A stretch of 47,680 bases of DNA from Planctomycetota bacterium (GCA_029259695.1 JAJDEQ010000006.1:1-47680), one strand, 5' to 3'; shown: positions 17,780 to 27,664, numbered from the stretch's first letter. A program made the numbers and translations. The notes: generated from the sequence alone by a model not told the origin.

Positions 17780-19009
17780 ATGCTCGCATCACCCGGATTC
17801 CGCTTCGCCGCTCGCCTCGCCTTGCTCTCCGTGCTGATCGCGGGGTGCACGTCGAGGACATCGCACGGTGTGATCGAGCGCACCGGCCCGCCCTTTCCCC
17901 AGGCGTTCCCCGACGCCCGGGTGTTGCTCGAGACCGACGACGTGGCCGGTGTGCGCGAACGCCTCGCCCGCGCCATCCTGCCCGCGACCGACGAGCACCA
18001 CGACCAGCTGCGCGCCCTGCTCGCTTCGGTCGACGCGGTCGACACCCAGCACCTCGTGCTGCTCACGGAGGCCGTGGCGCTCCCCGGCCCGGCCGACGAG
18101 GGTATGCAGCGGATCACGATCTCCGTCGATGGTGAGACGGCCCGGTCCATCCTGCGCACGCTCGTGCCGCGGGGCTCGGGTGAGTACGCCGCGGTGGTCG
18201 ACGAGTTGCTGCTCGCCGGCCTCGACAAGCTCACCGACCTCGATCGCAGCAACCTGGGCCTGATCCTGGGCCGCACCCAGTTCGACGAGACCATGGGCGC
18301 CATCGTCGACCGCACCTTCGACGAGTTCGACGACGGTTCACCGCAGGCGCTGGAGCAGATCCTGGCGGGCATGGAGTTCTCCGGCCCGCGGGTGGACCTC
18401 GTCACCGCCGTCCTGGCGCCTCGCGACATGCTCGCGGCTGCGTCCGGTCGAGGACTGGTAGCGGTCCGTTCGGTGGACTTCGACAATCAGCGCGAGCAGA
18501 TCACGGAGGTCGTCATGGGCGACCTCGAGACGCTGAGTGCCGAGGGGTTCCTCGAGTACCTGGAGCTGATGAGCTTCGACACGGGGCGACTGGTGGTGAC
18601 GCGCCTCTCGGCGCCGCGCCTGGAGCCGCGCGACGGTTCGTCCTTGTTGCGCATCCTCGATCTCTACTCGTTCGATTCGGGCCGCGTGGAGGCGCTCGAC
18701 GTGCTCACCGGCGACGGGCGCGTGCAGGTCACGCCGCCTGACTTCAACCGGCTGCTGGGCAGCATGTCCTTCGACACGGGGCGCATGCAGGTGGCAGGTC
18801 AGCTCGATCCGCACCTGCAGGGTCAGATCGACGTGCGCACGGCACGCGACACGCTGGAGGCCTTCTCGTTCGACACCTCGCGGCTCGAGGTGCTCGAGCT
18901 GTTGGCGCCGCGCCTGAAGCACCTCGGTCAGGCCGACCGCGCCGAGCTGTTCCAGGCCTACAGCTTCGACTCGAACAAGGAGCGCGCGGGCGAGATCCTC
19001 GACGCCTGA
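17780..19009 (+). CDS. Lipoprotein with DUF4476-like SFD repeats
   Basis: A 409-residue protein with a lipoprotein signal: a positively charged start, hydrophobic core, and lipobox LIAGC around residue 19. From about residue 231 to the end it contains six copies of a short motif: VDFDNQREQI, MSFDTGRLVV, YSFDSGRVEA, MSFDTGRMQV, FSFDTSRLEV and YSFDSNKERA, each closing a helical unit of roughly 25-35 residues. This resembles the DUF4476 family, whose function is not known to me. The N-terminal half has weaker helical repeats. GGAGGAGG at 17767-17774 fixes the start. It follows the kinase gene and may be co-transcribed. Confidence 0.75.
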   Translation: MLASPGFRFAARLALLSVLIAGCTSRTSHGVIERTGPPFPQAFPDARVLLETDDVAGVRERLARAILPATDEHHDQLRALLASVDAVDTQHLVLLTEAVALPGPADEGMQRITISVDGETARSILRTLVPRGSGEYAAVVDELLLAGLDKLTDLDRSNLGLILGRTQFDETMGAIVDRTFDEFDDGSPQALEQILAGMEFSGPRVDLVTAVLAPRDMLAAASGRGLVAVRSVDFDNQREQITEVVMGDLETLSAEGFLEYLELMSFDTGRLVVTRLSAPRLEPRDGSSLLRILDLYSFDSGRVEALDVLTGDGRVQVTPPDFNRLLGSMSFDTGRMQVAGQLDPHLQGQIDVRTARDTLEAFSFDTSRLEVLELLAPRLKHLGQADRAELFQAYSFDSNKERAGEILDA

Positions 19010-19038
19010 GGCCCGCGCGCGCGGTGAACGCGCGGGCC
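19010..19038 (+). terminator. Strong hairpin between convergent genes
   Basis: GGCCCGCGCG at 19010-19019 pairs perfectly with CGCGCGGGCC at 19029-19038 around a nine-base loop. It begins at the base after the lipoprotein stop codon and lies in the 107-base gap before the convergent transporter gene. Confidence 0.6.
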
Positions 19039-19116
19039 GCGCTCACGGACGGCGCGCTCACGCGGTGAAGGCGCGCGCCGGGCTGCGACCACCGCCGCTC
19101 GCCCGGAACGCCGCCC

Positions 19117-20052
19117 TCAGCCGGCGCGCGGACGACCGCCGACGACGATCTTCGCCGTGGTGGCGCCGAGGATCAGCAGTCCGCCGACCAGCGGCCCCGG
19201 ACCGGGGGTCTCACCCTGCACGAGCCAGGCCCAGAGCGGACTCACCGCCGGCTCGAGCAACAGGATCAGCGACGCTTCGAGGGCCGGCACGTGGCGCATG
19301 CCGGACGTCATCAGGCGATAGGCGAAGCCGATCTGGAACAACCCCAGGAAGGCCACCAGGGCCCAGTCGGTGGGCGTGGAGTGCTGCACGGGCAGGGCCA
19401 GCGGCAGGCACACGGCGAAGGCGATCAGGTTGCCCCAGACCACGGCCACCAGACCGCTGGCATCGTCGCGGGTGCGCAGCGCGAGCATACGCAGGCCCAG
19501 CAGGGTGAAGGCCCAGCTCAAGCCGGCGATGGCGCCGAGGGTGTTGCCGAGCAGCGGGTCGGGCGCGCTGGCCATGGGTGCGTCGACGTCCACGAAGAAC
19601 AGCGCCAGCCCGGTCGCCACGGCCGCCATCACCGCCAGGTCTCCGCGCGCGAAGCGTTCCCCGAGCAACCACGGCCCCAACAGCAGCACGTACATCGGCG
19701 CCGAGGACTGCAGGAAGATCGAGTTGGCTGCGGTGGTGTGCTTGTTGGCCTGGACGAACAGGATCACCGTGGCGGCGTAGGCCAGGCCCACCAGCAGGGA
19801 TCGGCCCGGTCGGCCCAGGCGTCGCGCGGCCGGCACCAGCAACCAGAGCGCGAGTCCGGCGACACCCGAGCGGAAGCCGGCGATCTGCCAACTGGTCAGC
19901 CCGCAGGCCTTGATCGCCGCGCCGCCCGTCGAGAACAGCAGCGCCGTGACGACCAGTTGCAGTCGTGCGCCGCGCAGCTCGTCGTGGGTGGGCGCCGACT
20001 CGTCCGGGGACGCAGGCACATCATCGGCAGCCGGTGGTCGCGTGCGGGTCAC
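19117..20052 (-). CDS. EamA-family (DMT superfamily) membrane transporter
   Basis: A 311-residue inner-membrane protein with about ten transmembrane helices arranged as two five-helix EamA repeats (near 30-155 and 170-300). Family traits are visible: the first-repeat GERFARGDLAVMAAVATGLALFF end, and in the second repeat FAYRLMTSGMRHVPALEASLILLLEPAVSPLWAWL. Members export amino acids or other metabolites. The substrate cannot be read from sequence. A 25-residue hydrophilic N-terminus precedes the first helix. The start is a GTG at 20052. The neighbours give no clue to its role. Confidence 0.85.
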   Translation of the reverse strand: MTRTRPPAADDVPASPDESAPTHDELRGARLQLVVTALLFSTGGAAIKACGLTSWQIAGFRSGVAGLALWLLVPAARRLGRPGRSLLVGLAYAATVILFVQANKHTTAANSIFLQSSAPMYVLLLGPWLLGERFARGDLAVMAAVATGLALFFVDVDAPMASAPDPLLGNTLGAIAGLSWAFTLLGLRMLALRTRDDASGLVAVVWGNLIAFAVCLPLALPVQHSTPTDWALVAFLGLFQIGFAYRLMTSGMRHVPALEASLILLLEPAVSPLWAWLVQGETPGPGPLVGGLLILGATTAKIVVGGRPRAG

Positions 20053-20175
20053 GGCGAGACCTTACCGCGGCGGGCCGCCTGGGCTGCCTGGGCCGCTTGG
20101 GCCGTGGGCTGCGTGCTGTGTGGGCAGCGTGTCGCGATCACCGGGGGCGCTGCAGCCGCGCTGCGCCAGAACGAC

Positions 20176-20207
20176 CAGGGCCCGGGCACTTGCGTACCCG
20201 GGCCCTG
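20176..20207. terminator. 11-bp perfect GC hairpin
   Basis: CAGGGCCCGGG at 20176-20186 pairs with CCCGGGCCCTG at 20197-20207 around a ten-base loop (CACTTGCGTA). On the minus strand it lies 335 bases past the stop codon of the metalloprotease gene and 124 bases before the transporter start, so it could end a long transcript. It may also have another role, given its distance from any coding end. Confidence 0.45.
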
Positions 20208-20387
20208 TGTCCCGTGCTTCTCAGGGAGGAGGTGTGGGACGACAGTCGTTGGCCGAAAGAGCCGTGGCGACTCCGGACACGCCGACAGGGAATGGCGGGG
20301 TCCATCGTTGCCGAGGTTGCGGTCGTTGCTGGAGCAGACCACGTTCGGGTCGTCTACATCCGGCAGCGGTTCCGCGAGCGGCCGAGT

Positions 20388-20463
20388 TTATCCACTCCCC
20401 TGGGTGCGGGGGTGTGCAGCTGGGGCTTTTTTGCGCGCAGCGGAACACGCCCGTTGTGGATAA
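20388..20463. promoter_or_regulatory. Inverted pair of DnaA-box-like sequences
   Basis: TTATCCACT (20388-20396) differs at one base from the consensus TTATCCACA, and TGTGGATAA (20455-20463) is a perfect box on the opposite strand. The flanks extend the inverted symmetry (GAGTT before, ACTCC after, with one indel). Between them is a T6 run. No dnaA, dnaN or gyrB lies nearby, so this is not evidence for oriC by itself. Confidence 0.35.
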
Positions 20464-20541
20464 CTCCGGCCGGAGCATCGACCAAGATGCATCGGACTTG
20501 CAGCGAGAGAGGACGCCGTCGCCTGCGAGAGCGCCGTTCGA

Positions 20542-23535
20542 CTACTGGATCACGAAGGACAACCCGTTGCTGGCGGCCTTGCCGTTGACGGCATCCGGAT
20601 CGGCAGCCCAGAACTGGGCGGTGATCTGGAAGCCGGACAGCAGGGCGTCGTCCGGCACCACGGCCGGCAGCACGAGTTCGCCGGCGCCGTTGGTCACCAG
20701 ATCCACGATCAGCAGGATGTTGCCCACCAGGAAGGTGCCGCCCAGGCCGGGCACCGAGATCTGATCGGTGCCGATGAACAGCGCGCTGATGGCGTTGGGC
20801 CGCGCGTCGGTGACGCTCAGGGTGACCGGACCGCCGAGCACCGCCTGGCCGCTGCCGTCGAGCGTCGGGGCCATGCCGCCGAAGCCCGGTGTGCCCACGC
20901 CGTACGACGTGAAGTCGCTGTCGCTCACGGCCTGCAGCGTCACGACCTGCAGGTCGTCGATGTTCCAGCCGCCGAAGTGCAACCCGGCGTCCGAGGTGAG
21001 CTCGAACTCGACCTGGACCGAGCTGTTGTCGTCCGCCAGGGCCGAGATGTCGAAGTCCTGGAAGATCCAGCTGTCGTCGATCACGTGGCCGGAGAACGGG
21101 TTGAGCCAGATCTGGGTGCCGTTGACGAGCACTTCGGCCTGGTCGAACTCGCTCTCCTCGACGCCCAGCCAGCGGCTGAAGCGCAGTCGGGTGCCGAAGC
21201 GACCGGTCAGGTCGAAGACGGGCGACGAGAGCACGTTGTTCACGTCGGGCTGGTAGTCGCCGTTGAAGCCGTCGGGGCCCAGGTCGTTGCCCCACGCGTT
21301 GGTGCCGGACGGCGTGAAGTCCGGGTCGGTGGACTTGCCGGCGGGGATGCCGCGCTGCCAGTCGTCCTGGGTGGCGAGCTCCACGTGGGTCCAGTTCTCG
21401 TCGTCGCCGGCCTCGAAGTCGAACGACTGCACGATCACGCGGTCACCCACGTCGTAGTGGAACAGTTCGTCCGGGGCATGGGCGGGCAGACGGTTGGTGG
21501 CGCCGCCCGGCCCGGTGGCCGCGACGTAGTACTGCACCACGGCCGGTGACGCCTGGCCCGGGATGGACGCCGACCACTGCACGCCGCCGTCGAAGACCAT
21601 CGGCACCGAGAGGAAACTCTGGCCGCCGTCGGTGCTGTAGAAGACGTCGGCGGTGGCCACCGTGTCGAACTCCTCGACGATGTCCGTCACCACCGGCACG
21701 GGGCCCTCGTGGTTGACCACGTCGGGGTTCACCAGCGAGGTGATCTCGAACACCGGCGCCTCGAAGGCCGGGAAGCCCTGGTCGGTGAAGCCGCCGTCGA
21801 TCTGGGCCAGGTGCGGCGTGCCATCACCCAGCTCCCCGTTGTCATCGTCGAGGATCAGCCAGCGATCGCGCAGGGACGTGTTGATCAGGTTGTCGTTGAA
21901 GGCCTGGTGCCAGCTCACGAGCAGCAGGTTGGCCACGTCCGAGCCGGCCGTGTCGCCGAGCGTGTCCTTGAGGCGCTGGCGCGCCTTCCACAGGGCGCCC
22001 ATGAGCGGCAGGCCGTTGGCGTGGCTCTCGCCCTGGCAACCCAGGTTGGAGTCGCCGCAGAAGGGCTCGGTGTTCAGGCCGGTGCGGATGATCGTGCCCA
22101 CGCCGTGGAAGCCGTCACCGATGACCGGGTCGTCGGCGAAGTACATGGCCCACACGTCGGCGCCGCCCTCGCCGAAGCCCAGGCTGCTGTTGCCCGAACC
22201 ATAGAGCGCGTTCAGCCAGTGGCCCTCCTCGTGGTAGACGACCGTGCTGTAGCCGGTGTTCGGGCAACCGTCGCCCGCGGCGAAGTAGTTCATGTGGCTG
22301 CCGGCGTACTGGGCGTTGCAGGTGTCGGCGATGTTCACGAACGACGTGAGCGGGAAGTCCACGATCGTCTCGGTGGGATCGATGGACTTGAGCCAGTCGC
22401 GCATCAGGTTCACGGAGCGGTGCACGTTGACCTCGGCCGTCTCGAACTCGGCCAGGCCGGAGTTGAAGGTGATCGTCTCGGGCGAGCCGGGGCTCACGCT
22501 GACGTCGATCGAGACGCTGCTGCCGCCGCTGTTGATGATCGACGAGTACTGGCCGTCGAGCGTGGCGGTCACGGTCTGCGTGGAGTTGACGCCGGGGAAC
22601 ACGAAGCTGCCGTCCTGCGCGCTGAACACGTCCGCTTCGCCGGCGGTGCTGAGGCGCACGTCGGGGATCGTCGTGAGCACGTGCGGTTCCAGTGTCGCGG
22701 GCAGCAGTCCGACCTGGGCGAAGCCCTCGGTGGTGCCGGTCAGGTCGACCTGGTGCACGAGGCTCCAGGAGTCGAGCACGCGCGGCGCGCCCCGTGCGGC
22801 GATCACGTACTGGCGCGCGATCTCGAGTTCGCCGGCGGCGCGGGTCGTGGCGGCGTGCACCGCGAATTGGTAGGCGGGTACGGCGCGCACGGCCTGCTTG
22901 CGCGCGTCGATCAGGGCGCCGTGGAGCACGTAGTCGCCGGGCTCGATCGAGGCGGCGGCGCGGCCCGTGTCACGCGCGAATTGGTCGGCTGCCAGGCGGG
23001 CGGCGAGGTCGAAGCCCACCGTGGGGGCCAGGGCGGTCTGGGCTGCGTGGGGCAGGGCCTTGTTGTCCACCGCCAACAGCTTGCCGTCAGCGGAGAAGAG
23101 CACGTTCACGTAGCCGTCGAGCGTGGCCACGCCGTCCACCACCTGGCGCAGCTTGACGACGACCTTGTCGCTGCTGCCGATGCGGGCCAGGTTCATGTGC
23201 TTCACGCGGTCGAGCACGAGCGTGTCGGCGTCGAAGCCGAGCGCCGGGGCGAGTTCGTCGATCGTCGCGCGGGCAGCCCGTTCGAAGTGCGCGTCGGTGA
23301 GTCCGTCCATGCCGGCGTCGCGCGAGCTGCCGAAGATCAGCGACGGCACGCCGCGCGCCTCGTTCCAGGTCACTTGCCAGCGGCCGCCGTCGGCCTCGAC
23401 GAAGCGCCGCGTGGTGGAGCGCGGTGCGAAACCGGGGAAGTCGGTGCCGTCAACCGCCTCCTGGGCGGCGGCGTCGACGGGCGTGCAGAGAGTGGCCAGG
23501 ATCGCGGCCGACGCGAGCGTGGGAAGACGCAGCAT
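20542..23535 (-). CDS. Secreted HExxH metalloprotease, gluzincin (M36-like) with C-terminal beta domains
   Basis: A 997-residue exported protein with a signal peptide at about 1-24 (ASAAILATLCTPVDAAAQ). Residues 25-240 resemble the FTP/PepSY-like propeptide of secreted proteases. The zinc site is YHEEGHW (H435, E436, H439; bases 22219-22233), followed by GEGGAD with E456 as probable third ligand, as in M36/M4 peptidases. Downstream come an Ig-like region, a jellyroll/MAM-like domain (about 725-865) and the shared C-terminal module (875-997). The frame is open to 23874, but ATG 23535 has GAGGAG nine bases upstream and begins the signal peptide. It probably digests extracellular protein. Exact family assignment needs a profile search. 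Confidence 0.8.
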   Translation of the reverse strand: MLRLPTLASAAILATLCTPVDAAAQEAVDGTDFPGFAPRSTTRRFVEADGGRWQVTWNEARGVPSLIFGSSRDAGMDGLTDAHFERAARATIDELAPALGFDADTLVLDRVKHMNLARIGSSDKVVVKLRQVVDGVATLDGYVNVLFSADGKLLAVDNKALPHAAQTALAPTVGFDLAARLAADQFARDTGRAAASIEPGDYVLHGALIDARKQAVRAVPAYQFAVHAATTRAAGELEIARQYVIAARGAPRVLDSWSLVHQVDLTGTTEGFAQVGLLPATLEPHVLTTIPDVRLSTAGEADVFSAQDGSFVFPGVNSTQTVTATLDGQYSSIINSGGSSVSIDVSVSPGSPETITFNSGLAEFETAEVNVHRSVNLMRDWLKSIDPTETIVDFPLTSFVNIADTCNAQYAGSHMNYFAAGDGCPNTGYSTVVYHEEGHWLNALYGSGNSSLGFGEGGADVWAMYFADDPVIGDGFHGVGTIIRTGLNTEPFCGDSNLGCQGESHANGLPLMGALWKARQRLKDTLGDTAGSDVANLLLVSWHQAFNDNLINTSLRDRWLILDDDNGELGDGTPHLAQIDGGFTDQGFPAFEAPVFEITSLVNPDVVNHEGPVPVVTDIVEEFDTVATADVFYSTDGGQSFLSVPMVFDGGVQWSASIPGQASPAVVQYYVAATGPGGATNRLPAHAPDELFHYDVGDRVIVQSFDFEAGDDENWTHVELATQDDWQRGIPAGKSTDPDFTPSGTNAWGNDLGPDGFNGDYQPDVNNVLSSPVFDLTGRFGTRLRFSRWLGVEESEFDQAEVLVNGTQIWLNPFSGHVIDDSWIFQDFDISALADDNSSVQVEFELTSDAGLHFGGWNIDDLQVVTLQAVSDSDFTSYGVGTPGFGGMAPTLDGSGQAVLGGPVTLSVTDARPNAISALFIGTDQISVPGLGGTFLVGNILLIVDLVTNGAGELVLPAVVPDDALLSGFQITAQFWAADPDAVNGKAASNGLSFVIQ

Positions 23536-23899
23536 GGAGCGGTACTCCTCGTCCGAATCCACCGGGACCGGGACGGCGCATCCCTGGAGACGCACGTCGG
23601 GCGGCTTGGAGGAGATCGGGGGGCGGGGGACGTAGCGGGAACGGGGCCGTGGCAATCGGCGCGAGCGACAGGGACGTTCGGGGAGTCGTCTGCGCCGACA
23701 TCGACGGGTGCGAGGGGTCGAGTATAGACCGTTCGCGTCCGGGTGGGTGTGCGAACTGCGGGCAGCGGCCGGGCCGGAACGACGCTCACGGAACGGGGTG
23801 GGCGGAGAACGAGGCCTGCCCGCGCTCAGGAGGTCGGTTGCGCGACACGCGGTGGCGCCCGCCGCGTCCCGCACGGGCCTGGTGCAGACCGAAGCGCCC
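23536..23899 (-). other. Intergenic region upstream of the secreted metalloprotease
   Basis: No gene is supported here. The minus strand carries TATACT at 23726-23721, five of six matches to a -10 box and 185 bases before the metalloprotease ATG, but no good -35 box at the right distance. The rest is GC-rich with no clear repeat or stem. Confidence 0.35.
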
Positions 23900-24310
23900 T
23901 CAGCGCGGGGTCGCGAGGACGGTCATGGCCGCGCCGAGACTGCAGGTGACCACCACGGCGACGACGAAGGCGTAGGCGAGCTTGCCGTGGGTGCGCCTCC
24001 GCGCCCCGGCGTTCTCGCCGGTGCCGCGCGCCACGCGGAAGCCCGTGATGAACAGCGGCGGGACCAGCCCGAAGGTGATCACCACCGCGCCGAAGTGGAT
24101 CGCGTGGAGTGTCCCGGCCCAGCCCTCGAACACCAGCTCGCGACCGATGCGCTCGGCGTGGTAGATCGCCATGGCGAGCGTGCCGAACATGCAGGCGATC
24201 GCGACGTAGTGCGACGTGCGTCGCCGCGTGACGCCCGACCACACAGTGACGCCGAGCGCCAGCACGGTGGCCACCAACCAGGCGATGAAGGGAAGGGTGA
24301 GTTGTTGCAT
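23900..24310 (-). CDS. Small four-helix membrane protein, DUF420-like
   Basis: A 136-residue protein with four hydrophobic helices (about 7-27, 35-52, 70-95 and 110-130). Conserved-looking histidines lie near helix ends: SHYVAIACMF, AIYHAERIG, LHAIHFGAV and RRRTHGKLAYAF. The spacing recalls DUF420 proteins, sometimes found near haem-copper oxidases, but the match is by eye. The frame continues upstream to 24466, yet that part is Arg-rich and non-membrane, so ATG 24310 is chosen. No oxidase genes lie nearby. Function unknown. Confidence 0.55.
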   Translation of the reverse strand: MQQLTLPFIAWLVATVLALGVTVWSGVTRRRTSHYVAIACMFGTLAMAIYHAERIGRELVFEGWAGTLHAIHFGAVVITFGLVPPLFITGFRVARGTGENAGARRRTHGKLAYAFVVAVVVTCSLGAAMTVLATPR

Positions 24311-24360
24311 GCGTTCGTGCGTCGCTCCGTGCACGCGCCGGGCGCGTCGCGTCCGGGTGG

Positions 24361-24373
24361 TGCAATCGTTGCA
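24361..24373. promoter_or_regulatory. Operator-like palindrome
   Basis: TGCAA-TCG-TTGCA is a perfect five-base inverted repeat with a three-base centre, AT-richer than its surroundings, 51 bases upstream of the minus-strand membrane protein ATG. It could bind a dimeric regulator. The symmetry is short enough to arise by chance. Confidence 0.25.
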
Positions 24374-24584
24374 GTGACGAACTCGGACCGCTGCGTGAGC
24401 ACACGTCGGGCGGAAGCGAACACCACCGAACGGTTGGTCATAGCCACGGCGCCGCTGCCGCGTCAAGCCCGTTCGTCAGCGCGGGGCGCGACGCGGCAGT
24501 GACGCCGCCGTGTGTCACCTGCGCTCGCTCGTGCGGCGCAGATCAGGGCCGGATCGCGACGTGCGCGGGGCCGCTGGCGTCGTC

Positions 24585-24613
24585 TTTACACCAAGATGGA
24601 CCTCCGATAGACT
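24585..24613 (+). promoter_or_regulatory. Sigma-70-type promoter for leucine dehydrogenase
   Basis: TTTACA at 24585-24590 and TAGACT at 24608-24613 have the ideal 17-base spacing, matching consensus at five and four of six positions. Transcription would start near 24620, giving a leader of about 75 bases before the ATG at 24695. Confidence 0.55.
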
Positions 24614-24694
24614 CCGCCCGCGCAGGCGTTTTGGTGCACCCCCTCGTTTTCCGCACTGCAGGACGCCCGCAAGCCACAGGAGTCAAAAGCCACG

Positions 24695-25750
<1,056 letters not shown>

Positions 25751-27664
25751 GTGCAACGGCCAGCCTCCGAGTCGACGGCGGACGACGGAGCCGGCCCGCA
25801 GTCGCGTGACCAGACCCCGCCCGAGCGGGGTGATCCGAAGAGTGGATCCGCAGCGCGCGGAACGTCGGCGGCGGGTGAGCGTCTCGACGCCAGCCGCGCC
25901 GATCGGGGCTTCCTGCGTTCGGCCAAGACGGTCGCGGTGCTCACACTCGCATCGCGCGTGCTGGGACTGGTGCGCGACGGCGTCACCGCGTCGCTCCTGG
26001 GCGGGAGCGCGGTCGCGGACGCGCTCAACTACGCCTGGACCCTGCCCAACGTGTTCCGCCGCCTGTTCGGCGAGGGGGCGGTCTCGGCTGCCTTCATCCC
26101 CGAGTTCACGCGGGTCCACGAACACGAGGGTCGCGAGCGGGCGCGGGTCGTGGCGAACAACGTCATCTCGAGTCTCGGGGCGTTGTTGCTGCTGATCGTC
26201 GCGGTGCACATGGTCGTCTTCGCGGTTGTCGACGACGGCACGGTGGCGGGGTGGTTCGGCATGGACGCCGGCAAGGCCGCGCTCACCCGACGGTTCGTCC
26301 AGATGCTGCTGCCGTACCTCGCGATCATCTGCGTGATCGCCCAGTTCATGGGGATCATGCACGCGCTGGGCGAGTTCGCCGTGCCGGCCTTCTCTCCGAT
26401 CCTGCTCAACCTGATCTGGATCGTGGGTGCGCTGCTCGCGGGTTGGCTGCTGCCGGGCGACACGCCGGGGCAGGGCCGGCTCATCGTGTGGTCGATCCTG
26501 GTCGCGTCGGTGGTGCAGTTCGCCTGGCACCTGCCGCGGCTCAGGGCCCTGGGCATGGGTTTCCGCGTCGTGCGCCCGCGCTGGACGAAGGAGCTGGCGT
26601 CCATCGCCGTGCTGCTCGGGCCGATGCTGCTGGCCATGGGCGCCTCGCAGTTCAACGTCCTGGCCGATCGCACCATCGCCATGGCGCACCTGGCCGACGG
26701 AGGCGTCACGCACCTCTACCTGAGCGGCCGCGTGATGCAGTTCCCGCTGGGGCTCGTCTCGATCGCGATCGGGACGACCCTGTTCCCGATCCTCAGCCGC
26801 TTGCTCACGCGCGGCGAGACCGCGGGCGCCGCCGCCACGGCCGATCTCGCGCTGCGCACCAACCTGCTCATCAGCCTGCCCGCCGCCGCCGGCCTGATGC
26901 TGCTCGCCGGGCCGATCGTGACGCTGCTCTTCGAGCGCGGGAACTTCGCAGCGGCCAACTCGACGCTGACCGCCACGGCGCTCGTGGGCTACGGCGCCGG
27001 CGTGCCCTTCCTGGGCACGGTGCTGTTGTTGAATCGCGTCTGCTTCGCGCTGGGCGACACGCGGCTGGCGGTGATCCTGGGCGTGATCACGGTCGTCGTG
27101 AACGTCACCCTCGACCTGCTGCTCGTGGGGCCGTTCGCTGAACTCGGCCTGGCCATCGCGACGTCGGTCAGCGCGCTGGTCAACGCCGTGGTCCTGCTCT
27201 GGTTGCTGGGACCGCGACTGGGGTTGGGGCGCGGCCAGCGCCTGCTGGGCAACGTGATGCCCACGCTGATCGTGTCCGGCGTGGTGGCGCTCGTGCTCAT
27301 GGGCTGCGACCAGCTCCTGGCCCGCATCGTTCCGGAGACGCGCCTCGGGTTGGGCTTGCGGGTGGGTGCTGACATCGCGATCTGTCTCGCCGCGTTCGCG
27401 CTCGTCGCGCGCCGCGTGTGTCGGCCCGAGTGGGCGGCGCTCAGCTCGCTGTGGGCGCGCTCACCCACTCCGACGCCCGACGCGGACAGCGACGGCGCAG
27501 AGGGCCAAGGCGAGGACGGCGGCGCCGAAGACAGCGCCGGCGCGGAGGGCGACGGCGAGGACGGCGCCGGCAAGGACAGCGACCGTGCGGAGGGCGACGG
27601 CGAGGACGGAGGCGGCGAGGACAGCGACCGTGCGGAGGGCGGCGGCAAGGGCGGCTCGCGTTGA
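25751..27664 (+). CDS. murJ: Lipid II flippase MurJ with acidic tandem-repeat tail
   Basis: A 637-residue polytopic membrane protein that flips lipid-linked peptidoglycan precursor across the inner membrane. The MATE-like core starts with FLRSAKTVAVLTLASRVLGL and carries the MurJ signature DALNYAWTLPNVFRRLFGEGA. About 14 helices follow. The first 55 residues are hydrophilic and low-complexity. The start is a GTG immediately after the previous stop codon, with no alternative Met before the core. The last 60 residues are four tandem copies of a 15-residue acidic unit, a cytoplasmic extension the family does not require. Planctomycetes do make peptidoglycan, so a functional MurJ is expected. Confidence 0.93.
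   Translation: MQRPASESTADDGAGPQSRDQTPPERGDPKSGSAARGTSAAGERLDASRADRGFLRSAKTVAVLTLASRVLGLVRDGVTASLLGGSAVADALNYAWTLPNVFRRLFGEGAVSAAFIPEFTRVHEHEGRERARVVANNVISSLGALLLLIVAVHMVVFAVVDDGTVAGWFGMDAGKAALTRRFVQMLLPYLAIICVIAQFMGIMHALGEFAVPAFSPILLNLIWIVGALLAGWLLPGDTPGQGRLIVWSILVASVVQFAWHLPRLRALGMGFRVVRPRWTKELASIAVLLGPMLLAMGASQFNVLADRTIAMAHLADGGVTHLYLSGRVMQFPLGLVSIAIGTTLFPILSRLLTRGETAGAAATADLALRTNLLISLPAAAGLMLLAGPIVTLLFERGNFAAANSTLTATALVGYGAGVPFLGTVLLLNRVCFALGDTRLAVILGVITVVVNVTLDLLLVGPFAELGLAIATSVSALVNAVVLLWLLGPRLGLGRGQRLLGNVMPTLIVSGVVALVLMGCDQLLARIVPETRLGLGLRVGADIAICLAAFALVARRVCRPEWAALSSLWARSPTPTPDADSDGAEGQGEDGGAEDSAGAEGDGEDGAGKDSDRAEGDGEDGGGEDSDRAEGGGKGGSR
27485..27664 (+). repeat. Four 45-bp tandem repeats at the 3' end of murJ
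   Basis: Four in-frame 45-base units encode DSDGAEGQGEDGGAE, DSAGAEGDGEDGAGK, DSDRAEGDGEDGGGE and DSDRAEGGGKGGSR plus the stop codon, so the last unit ends exactly at the termination codon. Units 2-4 are close to identical at DNA level, suggesting recent slippage or unequal crossing-over. Confidence 0.85.

Larger units (their letters stand above)
20053..20541. other. 489-base intergenic region between two minus-strand genes
   Basis: No gene is supported. Next to the transporter start lies a low-complexity run of imperfect CTGGGCNGC repeats (about 20077-20117). A strong hairpin lies at 20176-20207, and a pair of inverted DnaA-box-like sequences at 20388-20463. Short open frames here lack ribosome sites and have atypical codon use. 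Confidence 0.5.
24311..24694. other. Divergent intergenic region
   Basis: This 384-base region separates the minus-strand membrane protein from the plus-strand leucine dehydrogenase. It holds a palindrome at 24361-24373 and a good plus-strand promoter at 24585-24613. No gene is supported. Confidence 0.5.

Noticed and set aside
14932..18486. Minus-strand open frame of more than 1,100 codons
   Set aside because: It runs antisense through the kinase and lipoprotein genes. Its protein is Arg/Ala/His-rich, has no domain motif, and is a product of high GC with G/C third positions on the true strand.
20049..20342. 97-codon minus-strand frame ending at the transporter start
   Set aside because: It spans the strong hairpin and low-complexity repeats, has no ribosome site and no recognisable domain.
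20388..20463. Chromosomal replication origin
   Set aside because: Only two boxes are present, with no AT-rich unwinding region and no dnaA, dnaN, gyrB or parAB genes nearby. Kept only as a possible DnaA-binding site.
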